Below are positions 33,295 through 44,599 of a DNA stretch of 64,000 nt, one piece after another. The stretch's first letter is position 1; every line of letters begins with the position of its first letter. This DNA is from Trema orientale (taxonomy: Eukaryota > Streptophyta > Magnoliopsida > Rosales > Cannabaceae), in assembly GCA_002914845.1 (NCBI GenBank), contig JXTC01000340.1:110340-174339 (forward strand), in the 5' to 3' direction. A program made the position numbers and the translations under genes. The notes under the pieces were generated by a model. The model was not told where the DNA came from. It did not search any database and saw only the letters and a program-made list of their open reading frames with translations.

Positions 33295-33749
33295 TCACTG
33301 GAATGTCATCTTAAAAGTCGTTTTCTTAACCCAAACTTATTCAACCAAACGTGGCCTAGTTAACGACAAAAGCTCCACTTTCAGAGTTGACACTCCCTCC
33401 TTTCTGCCTCAACGTTCGGATCCTTTCATTTTAGCTTCAAATCCCATTATACACAAAACCAGTTCCTATTTCAAGCTCTCTCTCTTTTTTATTATTTTTT
33501 TTAGTAACAAAATAATAATAACATAGATCGAATTGAATACTATTACGTGATATGGTTGTTCTTTGAGCTGGGAAGTAACTAGGCAATTAAAACGAATTAT
33601 TGCATGCAGTGCAGTGTATATTAATAACAATACAATCAGTCTTTCTCCATTCTGTTTTACAGACACAATTTAATGCATTTAACAACTGCACTTACTTTGA
33701 GCAGCTTTAAATTAAGATACAATATTCTTTTTGCTAAGAAGAATTGGTT

Positions 33750-36700
33750 ATGGATCGTAGTAGATACATTTACTCTAAGCAGAACAGCACTACGGGGTCA
33801 CCGGGGACGCCATCTTCGCCTATGGCATCGCCGTTGAACCGCCACGTGAGGTCCGGTTCGGCTACTGGCTTAACTAGTACCAGGAAAGCTCAGAATGCAA
33901 AAGCTGCGGCTCAAAGGCTAGCTCATGTCATGGCACACCAGTCCGCGGATGAGGACGATGATGAGGATGATCTTTTGCTTGATTATGGCTCAATAAGCAG
34001 CACAGGAAGCCTTGGACTCGCTGGTGGAAGGGCGATTCGGCCTCGTTCTCCTATGGTAAATGGCCTTGAACTTGCCTTGAATCTGGTTTTTTCATGCTTG
34101 TGATGTTTGAGACAAAATGCTTAACTTGAATCTCTTTATCTTGTTGCGCTAGACGGTTGTACCAGGTCCTCGCTCATCTTCATCTCTCAACAGTTTGGAG
34201 AAACTCTCATCGTCGTCTTCGATGTCATCTTCTGCTCTTTCGAGCTCAGCTCATAGTAGTACAAGACTAACTCAGTCCATGAATTCTGTAGAGCAGATTC
34301 CATCAGGCTATTCTGCTGCAACAACCCGATCATCACCGCAGCAGAACAACTCTTACGAGCAGCCTAACTCTGCTCGTTCTACAATATCCAATAGATCATC
34401 ATCTCAGCCTAACTCCACTGACCAACCTCCGTCTGCTCGTTCTCCATTAGTTGGCCGTCCGCTTTTAGGAGTTAAGACAGTTCCCATGGTTCCAGCTAGT
34501 GTTGCCATATCGCTTAAGCCGCACCCATCTTCGGTTTCCTCAGACTTTAATGTTGGGAGAGATAAAAGGTAACATTGAAACTCTGCTTTTCTAGATTAAA
34601 GGTAACCTTGGACCAATAAAATTTATGATTATCTTGTTCATTTCGCATTGTTTTCTAGAGATCTTCAACAGGTGAGTTCATAATATTTTGCGAGTATTTG
34701 TTTCTCCATTGATTTAACGCAGAACATGTCTAAATATAACATCTTTAGTTATTATAAATATATACCGTATAATTCTCTGTTATTTTCGGTTGATTAGCAG
34801 ATTTTCACTGGATTTAGGGAGCATGAACTTGAGAGATACTGGCAGTCAAAGTTCTGCTTCAGTTCTACAAGATGAGGTATGTCCAATATAAGTTCCAAGA
34901 CGACAGTTTCCATAATTTTTCCGAAATCGGGGTCTTGTCCTGATAGGGGTTGTTTGTGGTTGAGTGTGAATTTAATAATGAAAATGGTAAAATACGGATT
35001 ACTTTATTGAATATGTACCGAAAATTAGCCAGGACTTCGAGAGCCTGGTTCTCTCCCCTAAGAGCGGTGCTCTTGTACTCTCAACAACCTGCCTCCCATT
35101 CTCCTAGATTCCCCTNAAACAGATTTCCTAACAACACCTGAACGGCCAATTTCCATAACAAACCATGACCTCAGCATAACTAACTACTCCTATTCGCTGC
35201 CAGCTCATTAACCTTGCACCATTACTACGCTAATTTTGCTTAGTTTTCCTTCGAGCATAGGTAAAACGCAGTGGAGGCTTATCATGTCCTTTTGTTTTTT
35301 TGTTTGAAATCATGTCCGCATTCCTCCAGTTGGTACATTTTGATTTCGAGTTTTAGCTTCCTTGGTTTAGCTTTGGTTTTATCCTTTTTGTTGATTCTAC
35401 TTTAACTTTTTAAGTTTGAATTCCATTGCAGCTTGATATGCTTCAGGAAGAAAATGACAGTTTACTTGAAAAGGTGATGCCAGCAAATTTAGTAACCTTT
35501 ATTGACTTTGGCTTATTTGTATCATATTTGATCTATTAAGTACCACAAACAGCTCTTAAAGTTCCGAATTAGATTCAAAGGTGTTGCAAACAGCCATACT
35601 AAAAAATTGTTGTAAAAGTTATATTATGAGGTTTAGCTATTGCAGCACCATTCACTCAGTTGTAGACAGTTTTGTACATATATGTTGTGCATATTTGGAA
35701 CTCCATTTTGATATATGCTTCCCCAGCTTCGACTTGCAGAAGAGAGGTGTGAGGAAGCAGAGGCAAGAGCTCGACAACTGGAGAAACAGGTAACCTTTTA
35801 ACAGTAACTATGACATGCTATCTGAACTTGACAACAGAAAGAGATTAATAGTCACAGGCTTCTGCCCTTAAAGCCCTTCTCTTTCCCCCTTGACGTTTTT
35901 CTTTCGTACCCTTTTAGGTTGCTAATCTTGGAGAAGGTGTAACTTTAGAAGCCCGTCTTATAAGCAGGCAAGCTTCAATTTTCATGCACGTTTCAGATAT
36001 TTTCTTTATCTAGATACTGATTTTACGTGTTTGTTTTTCTATTCAGAAAGGAGGCAGCACTACAGCAAAGAGAGGTTCGTGTATTTATACTGATGCTACC
36101 TCTATATTTACATAATTGACAATCATACTTGGCTCTACGTAACTCTTAAAAATGAGTATGCACACCTAGGCTATTAGAGTGAGTAGAAGGATTTGATCTA
36201 AGTAATTGCCATGTTTCTCTAGGCTCTAATCTTATGCTCTCTATGTCCGTATAAAAGTCTATTGAAATGCAGTTCAAAAGAAAATTGTACATGAATACGA
36301 GCTTTTATTGCAGGCTGCTTTAAGGGTTGCGGAACAAACTGGTAGAAACTATCTAAACAATGAGGTGGCTGCACTTAGGATGGAAGCCGAGGTATCTAAC
36401 TAAAAGTTTGCATATTGTTTTCTCTCCCTGGTTTTTCAAGCTATTTTACCATATTTTACAAAGCAATTTACTTATTCAAGTTTTGAGTTAGACTGCGAGG
36501 GATGAAACAACATCTGCTTTGGAGAACCTCCATGAAACAGAGAAGGAACTGAAATCACTTCAAATTATGACACAGAGAATGATACTGAACAAGGAAGAGA
36601 TGGTTTGTATTTAAATTTTACCCTATATTTAAGAACCAAGTCTTTTCTACTTCTTCGTGGCTGATGTGATTTTCAGCTTTCATCTTAGGAAGAGGTTGTT

Positions 36701-38183
36701 CTGAAGAGGTGTTGGCTTGCTCGTTACTGGGGTTTATGTGTCCAACATGGTAAAGTTACCTTAAAGAGCTGTTAATCTTTTAGCTTATACTAGCTTCCCT
36801 TGTTATGATCTTTACTTGGAACTATAATGTCTTGAAAGGTATTCATGCTGAGATTGCGAGAGCAAGATCTGAATACTGGTCATCTTTAGCACCTCTTCCT
36901 GTTGAAGTTGTACTATCTGCTGGTCATAAAGCCAAGGGACAGAAGGGTAACATTTCATTTGTATGCTTGTTTGTATAGTTTTCCTTATATTTCTCTTTGT
37001 TATTGAATGTCGTTAATCTTCGGTCACCATTTGTGATCAGAAGACAATGATGTAGAGGTAGAAAAGAGTGACTCTCGAGACTTGAATGAATTGTCTGGGG
37101 ATGGAAACATTGAGAACATGCTTTTAGTTGAGAAAGGTCTAAGGGAACTGGCTTCGTTAAAGATAGAGGATGCTGTGGCCCTTGCAATGGCTCAACATCG
37201 ACGCCCAAATTCGATGAAATCCGGTTCATCAGGTGAAGATCTTGATCATTGCCTTCACAGTTCAAGACAGACATAGTTTTCGAATAAGTTGCCTAACAAT
37301 TTCGATTTTTCCTTTCAGCTCATGGGGGTGTAGAGGAGTTGAAGCTACCTATTGACGAACAGTTCGAAGCATTCGGTAAGTTTAACATGAAATCATAAAC
37401 ATCGTGCACAATATCAATTTTTGTTGAACTTATCGTATAGTTTTATTTTCTAATTTATAAAGCTTCATGGTTATATTGACTGAAATATTTGATTTAACTT
37501 GCTTGCAGAATTGAGCAAAGAGGAGTCAGATGATGTACTTTTTAAGCAGGTACCATAGGCACCTTTTGCATAGTTCTCTAACAATGAAGAAAATCATATT
37601 GTCATACTTTCCTTTTTAGTCTTCTTCTTCTAATGAGGCTTTACTTCATCAAGTAAATATTACATTTATTTTGTCTAGACTACAACTTACTGGTTTCTCA
37701 CACTTTTAGATGGTGAAAAAGAAATGTGTTTGAGCTGAAAAGGGTACACAATTAGGCCTAATTTGGAGATTGTTAATGCACCTACCCCAATTATTTTTAA
37801 GTAGATTCACCCGTTATATGATTCGTTGTGATGTTATTTTGTAGGCTTGGCTTACATATTTCTGGAGAAGAGCCAAAGACCATGGAGTGGAACCAGATAT
37901 AGCAGAAGAACGTTTACAATACTGGATTGACCATGATAGCAAGCCACCAACTTCACACGATGCTGTTGATGGTATAGCTCTTTCTTTATGAACTATTCTA
38001 TCTACATTTTTCTACAAACAATAAGACCTGAATTTACCTTATTTTACATGGTTACTTGTTACAGTTGAGCGTGGGCTTATGGAACTAAGGAAGCTAGGCA
38101 TTGAAACCCAATTATGGGAAGGAACCCGCAAAGAACTTGAGCTGGAAACCAACCGCAAAATCCAAAGTCAATCTGACTTTTGA
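33750..38183 (+). CDS. SCD2: SCD2-like coiled-coil protein (16 exons)
   Basis: SCD2 (STOMATAL CYTOKINESIS DEFECTIVE 2) works with the DENN protein SCD1 in clathrin/exocytic trafficking and cytokinesis. Exons: 33750-34055, 34153-34568, 34801-34876, 35432-35473, 35727-35789, 35918-35967, 36047-36074, 36314-36391, 36492-36602, 36689-36749, 36839-36946, 37041-37232, 37319-37375, 37509-37549, 37845-37971, 38065-38183; phases close to a 624-aa protein. The N-terminal ~290 residues are Ser/Thr/Pro-rich and disordered ([13 protein letters not shown], acidic [13 protein letters not shown]). A coiled coil follows ([20 protein letters not shown] through [15 protein letters not shown]). The conserved C-terminal part has [60 protein letters not shown] and [18 protein letters not shown]. 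The intron after exon 6 begins GC rather than GT. A start at 33750 fits MDRSR, the family N-terminus. Confidence 0.93.
34920..35230. other. Foreign-looking insert in SCD2 intron 3
   Basis: Within the 555-bp intron 34877-35431 a stretch of more balanced base composition reads CCAGGACTTCGAGAGCCTGG, CTCCCCTAAGAGCGGTGCTC, CCTGCCTCCCATTCTCC. It differs from the AT-rich introns around it and resembles retroelement-derived text. One base (35116) is undetermined. No ends or target duplication were found. Confidence 0.3.
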
Positions 38184-38697
38184 TATAAGCAAATGAGCTC
38201 GGATTTCTCACTGCATTTTATCCTAGTAATTATGTTCAATTTGTGATTTGAGTACAATGTTGTTGATACAATATAAGATTCAATAATTTTGTTACCTTCT
38301 TGTGTATCAGTCCAATTGATCACATTCACATCCCTATTCATATCCTTAAATTTCCATCTTGACCGAGAAAATTTGCGTCATACTACTTATCCATATGCGT
38401 TAGAAACTCGAAAATGGGTTCCATAGTGGATGAGATTAAACTAAGATTTGGATAAGAACGTAACAGCTGAATGACGTGGCTAAAATTCATGTCATGCGAT
38501 GCCATTGTAATATTGTACAGTTCCATCCCGCTTTAAATCCAACGTCACTCCTGCTGCTTGTATTTGGTGATATACAGATGTTTTATGCCAGTAAATAGTA
38601 AATAATGAGTACCTAAAAATTAGAGTACATTAAATATGACTGCATTTCTCAGTAGACCCTATGGCTGAAGTCATTTTTTTAAGTGTATCGAACAACA

Positions 38698-39234
38698 TGC
38701 TTGGATACACTTTCAATTTTTTGTTAATAAATGGAAATAAAAATTTTTGTTTCTGTTTTTAAATTTTAAAAATAGAAAACTTGCTTGATAACACACAAAT
38801 GACTTCTAATTTTAAAAAACAAAAACATGTTTGGTAACTATAAAAAAAATCAGAAAAATACCATTTTTAAAAATTATTTATAAATACCATTTATAAATAC
38901 AATTTTTACTTAGAAAAATATCATTTAAAAATATACTACTTTAGACTTTTATTTTTAAAAAAATAATATTTTGAAAAGCTTATTTATAAAAATACGACTT
39001 AGAAAATTTATTTAGAAAAATACCACTTTCTGGGTTTACTTTCTTGTTTTAAAAAAAAAAAAAAAAATTGGAAGTGAAAAATTCTCACTTCCATTATCTG
39101 AAAAACTTTGTTTACTATGTTTTCAAATAAAAAACACAAACAATGTTAGCAAGCATTGTTTTCCAAAAAAATTTGTAAATTTTTGTTTATTTAAACAGAA
39201 AATAGAAAAATAAAAGTGTATGAGTATCCAAGCA
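38698..39234. repeat. MITE with TGCTTGGATAC ends
   Basis: The left TGCTTGGATACACTTTCAATT is mirrored by the right AAAAGTGTATGAGTATCCAAGCA. The flanks CGAACAAC and CGAAACAA are similar, suggesting a decayed ~8-bp duplication (hAT-like). The interior is A/T runs with AAAAATACCA-type words and no frame. Confidence 0.6.
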
Positions 39235-39479
39235 GGCGAAACAATGTCATTTTTGTTGAATTGTTGTCCCACCTTGGTTATTTGTATGGTGTATGCAGTG
39301 TTTAAAGATATTTATAATTACTATGGGTATAAACATAATAAATTAGATGAGAGAGGAATTTAACTTAATATCAGAACGTCTTTATTTTTATATGCACCAT
39401 AAAATCCCGCTTATAAGTCTTCAACCGATTTCAAAGCTCCATTTACCACCACTTATAAGTCTTCAACCAATTTTGAAGC

Positions 39480-39640
39480 TCCATTTCAAATTATTGGGTA
39501 GCTTTTACAGCTATATTTTTTTTAACTCAGTGTGCACCTTCAAAAAGCGTATGAGCTCCATTTTAAATTATTGAGTAGCTTTTACAGCTATATATTTTTA
39601 GACTCAGTGTGCACCTCCAAAAAGCGTATCCTGCTCTCCA
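39480..39640. repeat. ~75-bp tandem duplication near a copia relic
   Basis: AATTATTGGGTAGCTTTTAC AGCTATATTTTTTTT...CTCAGTGTGCACCTTC...AAAAAGCGTAT is repeated with small changes about 75 bases on. A related GTAGCTTTTACAGCTATATT occurs at 40810, so these blocks probably derive from LTR sequence on either side of the copia relic. Confidence 0.75.
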
Positions 39641-39790
39641 TTATATGTTGGAACATCTTTTTGGTGGCTTGTAAGCAATGTAGATCATGCTGAAATCTTA
39701 ACATTAGATGAAGCGAGTCGAGAATGTATATGACTTAAATCAATAGTTTAACACATAAGAAGAACGTGTGAATTATTTTCAAATAAAAGT

Positions 39791-40046
39791 CCAACAATAT
39801 TGTATGAGGATAACGCCGCTTGTCTTGCACAGGTTAAAGAAAGCAACATCAAAAGTGATAGAACTAAACATATATCGCCAAAGTTCTTCTTCACACATGA
39901 GCTCCACAAAAGCAATGATATTAATGTCTAACAAATTCGATTATGTAATAATCCAACAAATTTATTCACAAAGGCACTATAGTCTTCCACATTCTCGAAT
40001 CTTGTCCACAAGATTGGAATGCGTCGATTTCGTGAATTCTGAAGAA
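39791..40046 (+). pseudogene. Ty1/copia retrotransposon RNase H relic
   Basis: The frame reads PTILYEDNAACLAQVKESNI, KSDRTKHISPKFFFTHELHK, SNDINV, stop, QIRLCNNPTNLFTKAL, stop, SSTFSNLVHKIGMRRFREF. This is the C-terminal part of the copia RNase H domain (YEDNAACL, DRTKHI, NPTNLFTKAL, GMR) with at least two stop codons. The following DNA to about 40290 (CTTTTTCCTTTGACG, CCATTAGGTTTTCTAGG, CATTGGGTTTTTCCAG) resembles the 3' non-coding/LTR part of such elements. Inactive. Confidence 0.85.
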
Positions 40047-40297
40047 TAGTTATTTTTACTGCTTTGAGGGAAACAATACAAATTGCGCTCTTTTTCCTTT
40101 GACGTAGTTTTATCCATTAGGTTTTCTAGGAAAACGTTTTTAATGAGGGCGTATTATACATGTATTTTACTCAATGGTGATATACTTGTTTTTCCTTGCC
40201 ATGGTTTTTATCTCATTGGGTTTTTCCAGATAGGATTTTTAACGAAGCAGATCCTAAAGTGCAAATAGGTATCAATGAGGATCATTATAATATATAC

Positions 40298-40652
40298 TAG
40301 AGGTGGCACGGGCCGGGCTGGGCCGGCCCATTCATATGCTAGCCTGGCCGGACCCCCAGGGTTGGGCTGGGCTTGGAAATCTCGACCCGGTAGGGCGGTC
40401 TGCCCTTACTGACCCAACCCTGCCGGTTTTTTTTAGGACCCATTCTGGACCCCTGTTATTTTAAAATTTTTTTAAGGCACAAAATTCTAGACCTTTGTTA
40501 TAAAGGAAAAAAAAAAAGGCCCTAGTATGGGCCGGCCCGCTCTGTCTTGTTTCGGACTGAGCCCAGTTCTAGTTTTTTTTTTTTGCAGGTCAGCCCGTCC
40601 GCCCCTTTGAGCCTGTTATGGGCGGGCTGACCCACCCATTTTGCCACCTCTA
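40298..40652. mobile_element. hAT-type MITE with GC-rich interior (355 bp)
   Basis: The ends are perfect inverted repeats TAGAGGTGGCA and TGCCACCTCTA. The flanking octamers ATATATAC and ATCTATAT agree at six of eight positions. The interior is rich in GGGCCGGGC/GGCCCGCC words, with T runs between. It belongs to the same family as the copies at 10.0, 16.8 and 19.7 kb. Confidence 0.8.
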
Positions 40653-40804
40653 ATCTATATGTATCACCTACTAGCTTAGAAATCTCACATCATTTGGGGA
40701 AAGAAAAAATATGATCCTTATAAATATAAGCTTTGCTTCCATATTGTAAATATATAGATAAGAATGTCAAACTTTTAAAGAGTGAACTGAACCATCATAT
40801 CTTT

Positions 40805-40995
40805 TTACGTAGCTTTTACAGCTATATTTATCTTGCTCTCCATTATACGCTGGAATATATTTTGGTGGCATGTGAGTAAAGTAGATAGATCTCTCTATTA
40901 TATGCTGGAATGTGTTTTGGTGGCATGTGAGCAGAGTAGATACACCTCTCTAATATTTGTTGGAATGTGTTTTTGTGACATGTGAGCAAAGTAGA
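40805..40995. repeat. ~62-bp tandem repeats, about three copies
   Basis: The unit CTCTCCATTATACGCTGGAA TATATTTTGGTGGCATGTGA GTAAAGTAGATAGAT recurs with changes to 40995. One related copy (CTCTCCATTATATGTTGGAA) is at 39637, left of the copia relic. Confidence 0.8.
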
Positions 40996-41280
40996 TAGAT
41001 TTTTTAATGAAAGTCTATGTCTCCCTAATTTTACTTTTTACCATACAACGAACCATTTTATCATCAAATTCATTCTGTTTTTTTATTTGAAAAATCCTAA
41101 GCAAATCTTGAAATCTCAATATAAATCCTCACAACAATGGGCTTATAGCAAAATGATCAATTTTTTAGTTTATTTTAAGTAAATATCTATTTTTCAAATG
41201 TTGTAGTAAAATAGTCGTTATACAGTAATATGATGTAGCCAATATAAAAACTAATATTAATTATATTATCAGTGCATAAT

Positions 41281-42115
41281 TTTAAATTGGTTTGTAAGTA
41301 GATCTACTAAATATAAAATAAGAAAAAATACGTACACTTAGATATTAAGCCATTAAAAGAGAAAAATGAATATTTATTAAAACAATATGTTAAAAAAAGT
41401 CATCCCCTCTAATTTCTATTTCTATCAAAAGGAATAGGAATTCTTACAAAATTCCAGACTTAAAGTACAAAAAATTGAAAATCTCGGATGGGCTGAATTT
41501 TTTGAAAATCCTAGATTAATTTAGAAAAATATCACTACTTAAAAGTTTTTTTAGAATAATAATATTTTTAATAAAATGTCATTATTTAAAAGTTTTTTTG
41601 AAAAATATTATTTTTAATAAATATTCTAAAAATACTATTTTTCTCAAAATTAATATTTTCCAATGGTATTTAAGATAATCAATCTAGTTACTTGAGATAA
41701 CCGGTTGACCCATCAACTAATAAAAAGTGGCATTTTTCTATGTACTTTTACAAATAGTATTTTCCTAAATTTAAATTGGTTTGTAAGTAGATCTACTAAA
41801 TATAAAATAATAAAAAATACGTACACTTGGATATTAAGCCATAAAAAGAGAAAAATGAATATTTATTAAAACAAAGTGTTAAAAAAAAAAGTCATCCCCA
41901 CTAATTTAGAGAAATATCAGTATTTAAAAATTTTTTAGAAAAATAATATTTTTAATAAATATTCTAAAACTACCTTTTTTCTCAAAATTGATATTTTTCA
42001 ATGGTACTTAAGGTAATCAATCTGGTTATTTGATATAACAGGTTGACCCATCAACTAATAAAAAGTGGCATTTTTCTACGTACTTTTAAAAGTAGTATTT
42101 TCCTAATTAAAAGTC
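41281..42115. repeat. Direct tandem duplication, offset 489 bp
   Basis: TTTAAATTGGTTTGTAAGTA at 41281 recurs at 41770. Both are followed by GATCTACTAAATATAAAAT, TATTAAGCCAT, AAGTCATCCCC, then AATCAATCTRGTTA and AACTAATAAAAAGTGGCATT. The second copy lacks about 120 bp (the part around TTCTATTTCTATCAAAAGG). It shares the A/T-run style of the MITEs nearby. No gene is inside. Confidence 0.85.
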
Positions 42116-42438
42116 AAAAAATTTTAATTTCTTTAATAAAATTACCGTAAAAAATCAAATTTCCTCAAAAAATACGAATTTTAGATGGTCACTTCTTTTG
42201 ACACCTTGCAAGATGAAAGCAGGCTGGGCTATATTGGGCTTTGAATTTTCGCTTGAATGGGCTTCAACCCAGTTTAGAAATACACGCGTAGACATTATCT
42301 CACCCTTTCAGAACCACTACACCATCAGGTGTGAAAGGACAATAATGCCCAAATAGGTGGGTGGGTGATGGTATGTTCTGGAATCCTACCAATATAACGC
42401 CTCTGTAGTCCACCCTATTTGTGTTACATAGCTTTATC

Positions 42439-42446
42439 CTATAAAA
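42439..42446 (+). promoter_or_regulatory. Probable TATA box of the SOD gene
   Basis: CTATAAAA lies about 30-40 bases before pyrimidine-rich leader sequence (TTCTTCTTCTTGG) and 85 bases before the leader intron. TGGGCT words (about 42222-42270) upstream resemble site II promoter elements. This is inferred from position only. Confidence 0.5.
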
Positions 42447-42515
42447 CCGGTCAAACCCATTTCCATCAGAACCCTGTTCTTCTTCTTGGTTAATTATTTT
42501 GCTTCTCTCGCAGGC

Positions 42516-43250
42516 TAGGGGTGTTCTGAGGTGAGCTTCATTATTATTTGCTCACTGAGCACTTAGATTCTGTTCTTTTTTGTTTTATGTGGGTTTTGGT
42601 TTTTTGATCTGGTTTGTGTAAGAATTGCTTCGAAGTTCTTTTCTTTAGTTTTCTTTTGGTTTTTTTAGCTTCATTTCTTGTTGATCTTTGAAGATCGCCT
42701 GGTGTTGAGCCTGAATTCAAAGATTTGTATATATTTGTTTGCTTTTTTTTTTTTTGTGAAATTATTCATAGATCACATCTGTTTTTACTTACAGTTTGGT
42801 GAAACTTTATGGCTCAAATGTTTTTCTTTTTCTTCTTTCTTTTTTATTAATCTTTTCCGTGTTCTGGGTCTGATTCTTGTTTGACAGTGAATTTGTTTGG
42901 ACGGTGAGAGTTGAAGAAAATTATGAATATTAAAAAAAAAAATTCCTCGTTTGAGGAACTAGTGAACACAGTGTTTTGGTGTGACAATATGGAGTGTGAT
43001 TTTAGCAAAAACTAGATTGTATTTAGAAACCCATTGGGGGTGTTTAGACTTTAGAAGAAGGTTTAACCATTTAGGGAGTGTATGTGTACCGTTAGAGAGT
43101 CGAGGTTTAATTTTCAATTTGATGTTCTTGCTTTGGAGAACGGCTAAGATCTGTTTTTCTTAGTTTTCGAAAGTTATTAATCTACCGAAGTATTGAAAAC
43201 TTGGATCCTATCTTACATTGGATGTCATATTTTGGGTTGTTTAGATCACA
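42516..43250 (+). promoter_or_regulatory. miR398 target site split by the 5' leader intron
   Basis: Fifteen bases at the end of leader exon 1 (42516-42530, TAGGGGTGTTCTGAG) and six at the start of the next exon (43245-43250, ATCACA) join on splicing. They form a 21-nt site matching the complement of miR398 (known family target of CSD1 leaders) except at about four positions. The 3' part CTGAGATCACA pairs with the miRNA seed with a single mismatch. Unspliced RNA lacks a continuous site. Confidence 0.75.
42531..43244 (+). other. Intron in the 5' leader of the SOD gene
   Basis: Donor CTGAG|GTGAGC and acceptor GGTTGTTTAG|ATCACATAG define a 714-bp T-rich intron ending 13 bases before the start codon. 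Leader introns at this place are usual in plant CSD1 genes. Confidence 0.8.
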
Positions 43251-43257
43251 TAGAACG

Positions 43258-44489
43258 ATGGCGAAAGGCAAAGGCGTTGCTGTTCTTAGCTCCAGCGAGG
43301 GTGTCAAAGGAACTATCCTCTTCACTCAGGAAGGAGAAGGTAACTAGAAAACTACTACTTGGTTATGTGGAATGTTTATTGCCAAGTTACTGTTTGAATT
43401 GATTCCCCATATACAATTCTTTATCAGGGCCAACCACGGTGACTGGGAATGTTTCTGGCCTTAAGCCTGGCCTTCATGGTTTCCACGTCCATGCTCTAGG
43501 GGATACAACAAATGGTTGCTTGTCCACAGGTACAGTCCAGCTTTCTGCAATCTTTACCCCTTTATCATACGACTCATATTGTTGGGGAGATGTAAAATGT
43601 AAAATCCCAATCTGCTGCTGTTCGGTTTCTTGTTTGGCGATCCAATTATCGTGGTTTCTTGTAGGTCCACACTTCAATCCTGCTGGTAAAGAACACGGTG
43701 CCCCTGAAGATGAGCTTCGTCATGCCGGTGATCTTGGAAACATCACTGTTGGTGATGATGGTACGCAAGGATTTTTGTGTCTATGTGTCTTCCTTTGGTT
43801 ATTTATTTTTTGTATCAAGGTTTTTGATGTTTTGCTTCTGCGTTTTATCATAATGCCGTGGATGACGTGAGATGGGAGTTAAAAGCATTTTAGTACATAT
43901 TTTGTGGGGAAAGTTGGTTGCTGAATGAATAATAACACTCTCATTTATGCTTATGTGTTTCAGGAACTGCTACTTTCACAATTGTGGACAAGCAAGTAAG
44001 CTTGTTTTTTGTCCTGTTTAATTGACTTTTAGTTTTCTTATTCTTCATTGTCTATTTCTTTGAATTATGGCTCCTCTTATCTATAAGCTAATCATATCTG
44101 TTTTTAGATTCCTCTCACTGGACCAAATTCCATCATCGGCCGTGCTGTCGTCGTCCATGCAGATCCTGATGACTTGGGAAAGGGTAATTTCTCAATTCGT
44201 AATTCATCTAGAGTCACTATAAATGGCCGCTGTTGAGTGTGGTGGTAACACTCTCGGTGTTTACTACGTATTTCAATTTCAATTGAAATTTCTCTTCTAA
44301 GTTCTAACCCAATATTACCTCGCTCTCAAAACCCAGGAGGACATGAGCTAAGCAAGACCACTGGAAATGCTGGAGGCAGAGTTGCTTGCGGTAAGTTAAT
44401 AGTCCCAGTAAAACTTTTGAGTTTGTTTTATAGCTATGTCTTATTCATGGTTTTGCTATTGTACAGGTATTATTGGTCTTCAAGGTTGA
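43258..44489 (+). CDS. CSD1: Cytosolic Cu/Zn superoxide dismutase (7 coding exons)
   Basis: The enzyme converts superoxide to oxygen and hydrogen peroxide. Coding exons are 43258-43339, 43428-43529, 43665-43760, 43964-43995, 44108-44183, 44337-44390 and 44467-44489; phases close to 154 aa. Metal-site and fold motifs are complete: [18 protein letters not shown] (copper histidines in HVH, a disulphide cysteine), [16 protein letters not shown] and RHAGDLGN (bridging and zinc histidines and aspartate), [17 protein letters not shown] (copper His) and GGRVACGIIGLQG (second Cys). There is no plastid transit peptide or peroxisomal tail, so it is cytosolic. The start [20 protein letters not shown] is two residues longer than the usual MVKAVAVL form. 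Copper-dependent control by miR398 is expected from the leader site. Confidence 0.97.
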
Positions 44490-44599
44490 ACTGCTTCCTT
44501 GTGAGCATGAGGGGAAAACCGCATTTTGATGGATGTAAATGTTTCCCATGTAGTTTGGAGGTTGAAGAGCCCAAAACTCAGAAGAGTACTTGAATAAGT

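Larger units (their letters stand above)
31890..33740. other. Divergent intergenic region CAND2 / SCD2
   Basis: This region contains the upstream regions of CAND2 (left) and SCD2 (right). It is very AT-rich and includes a SINE-like fragment, a (TA)n tract at 32926-32950 and a short tandem repeat at 33237-33294. No additional gene is supported. Confidence 0.5.
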
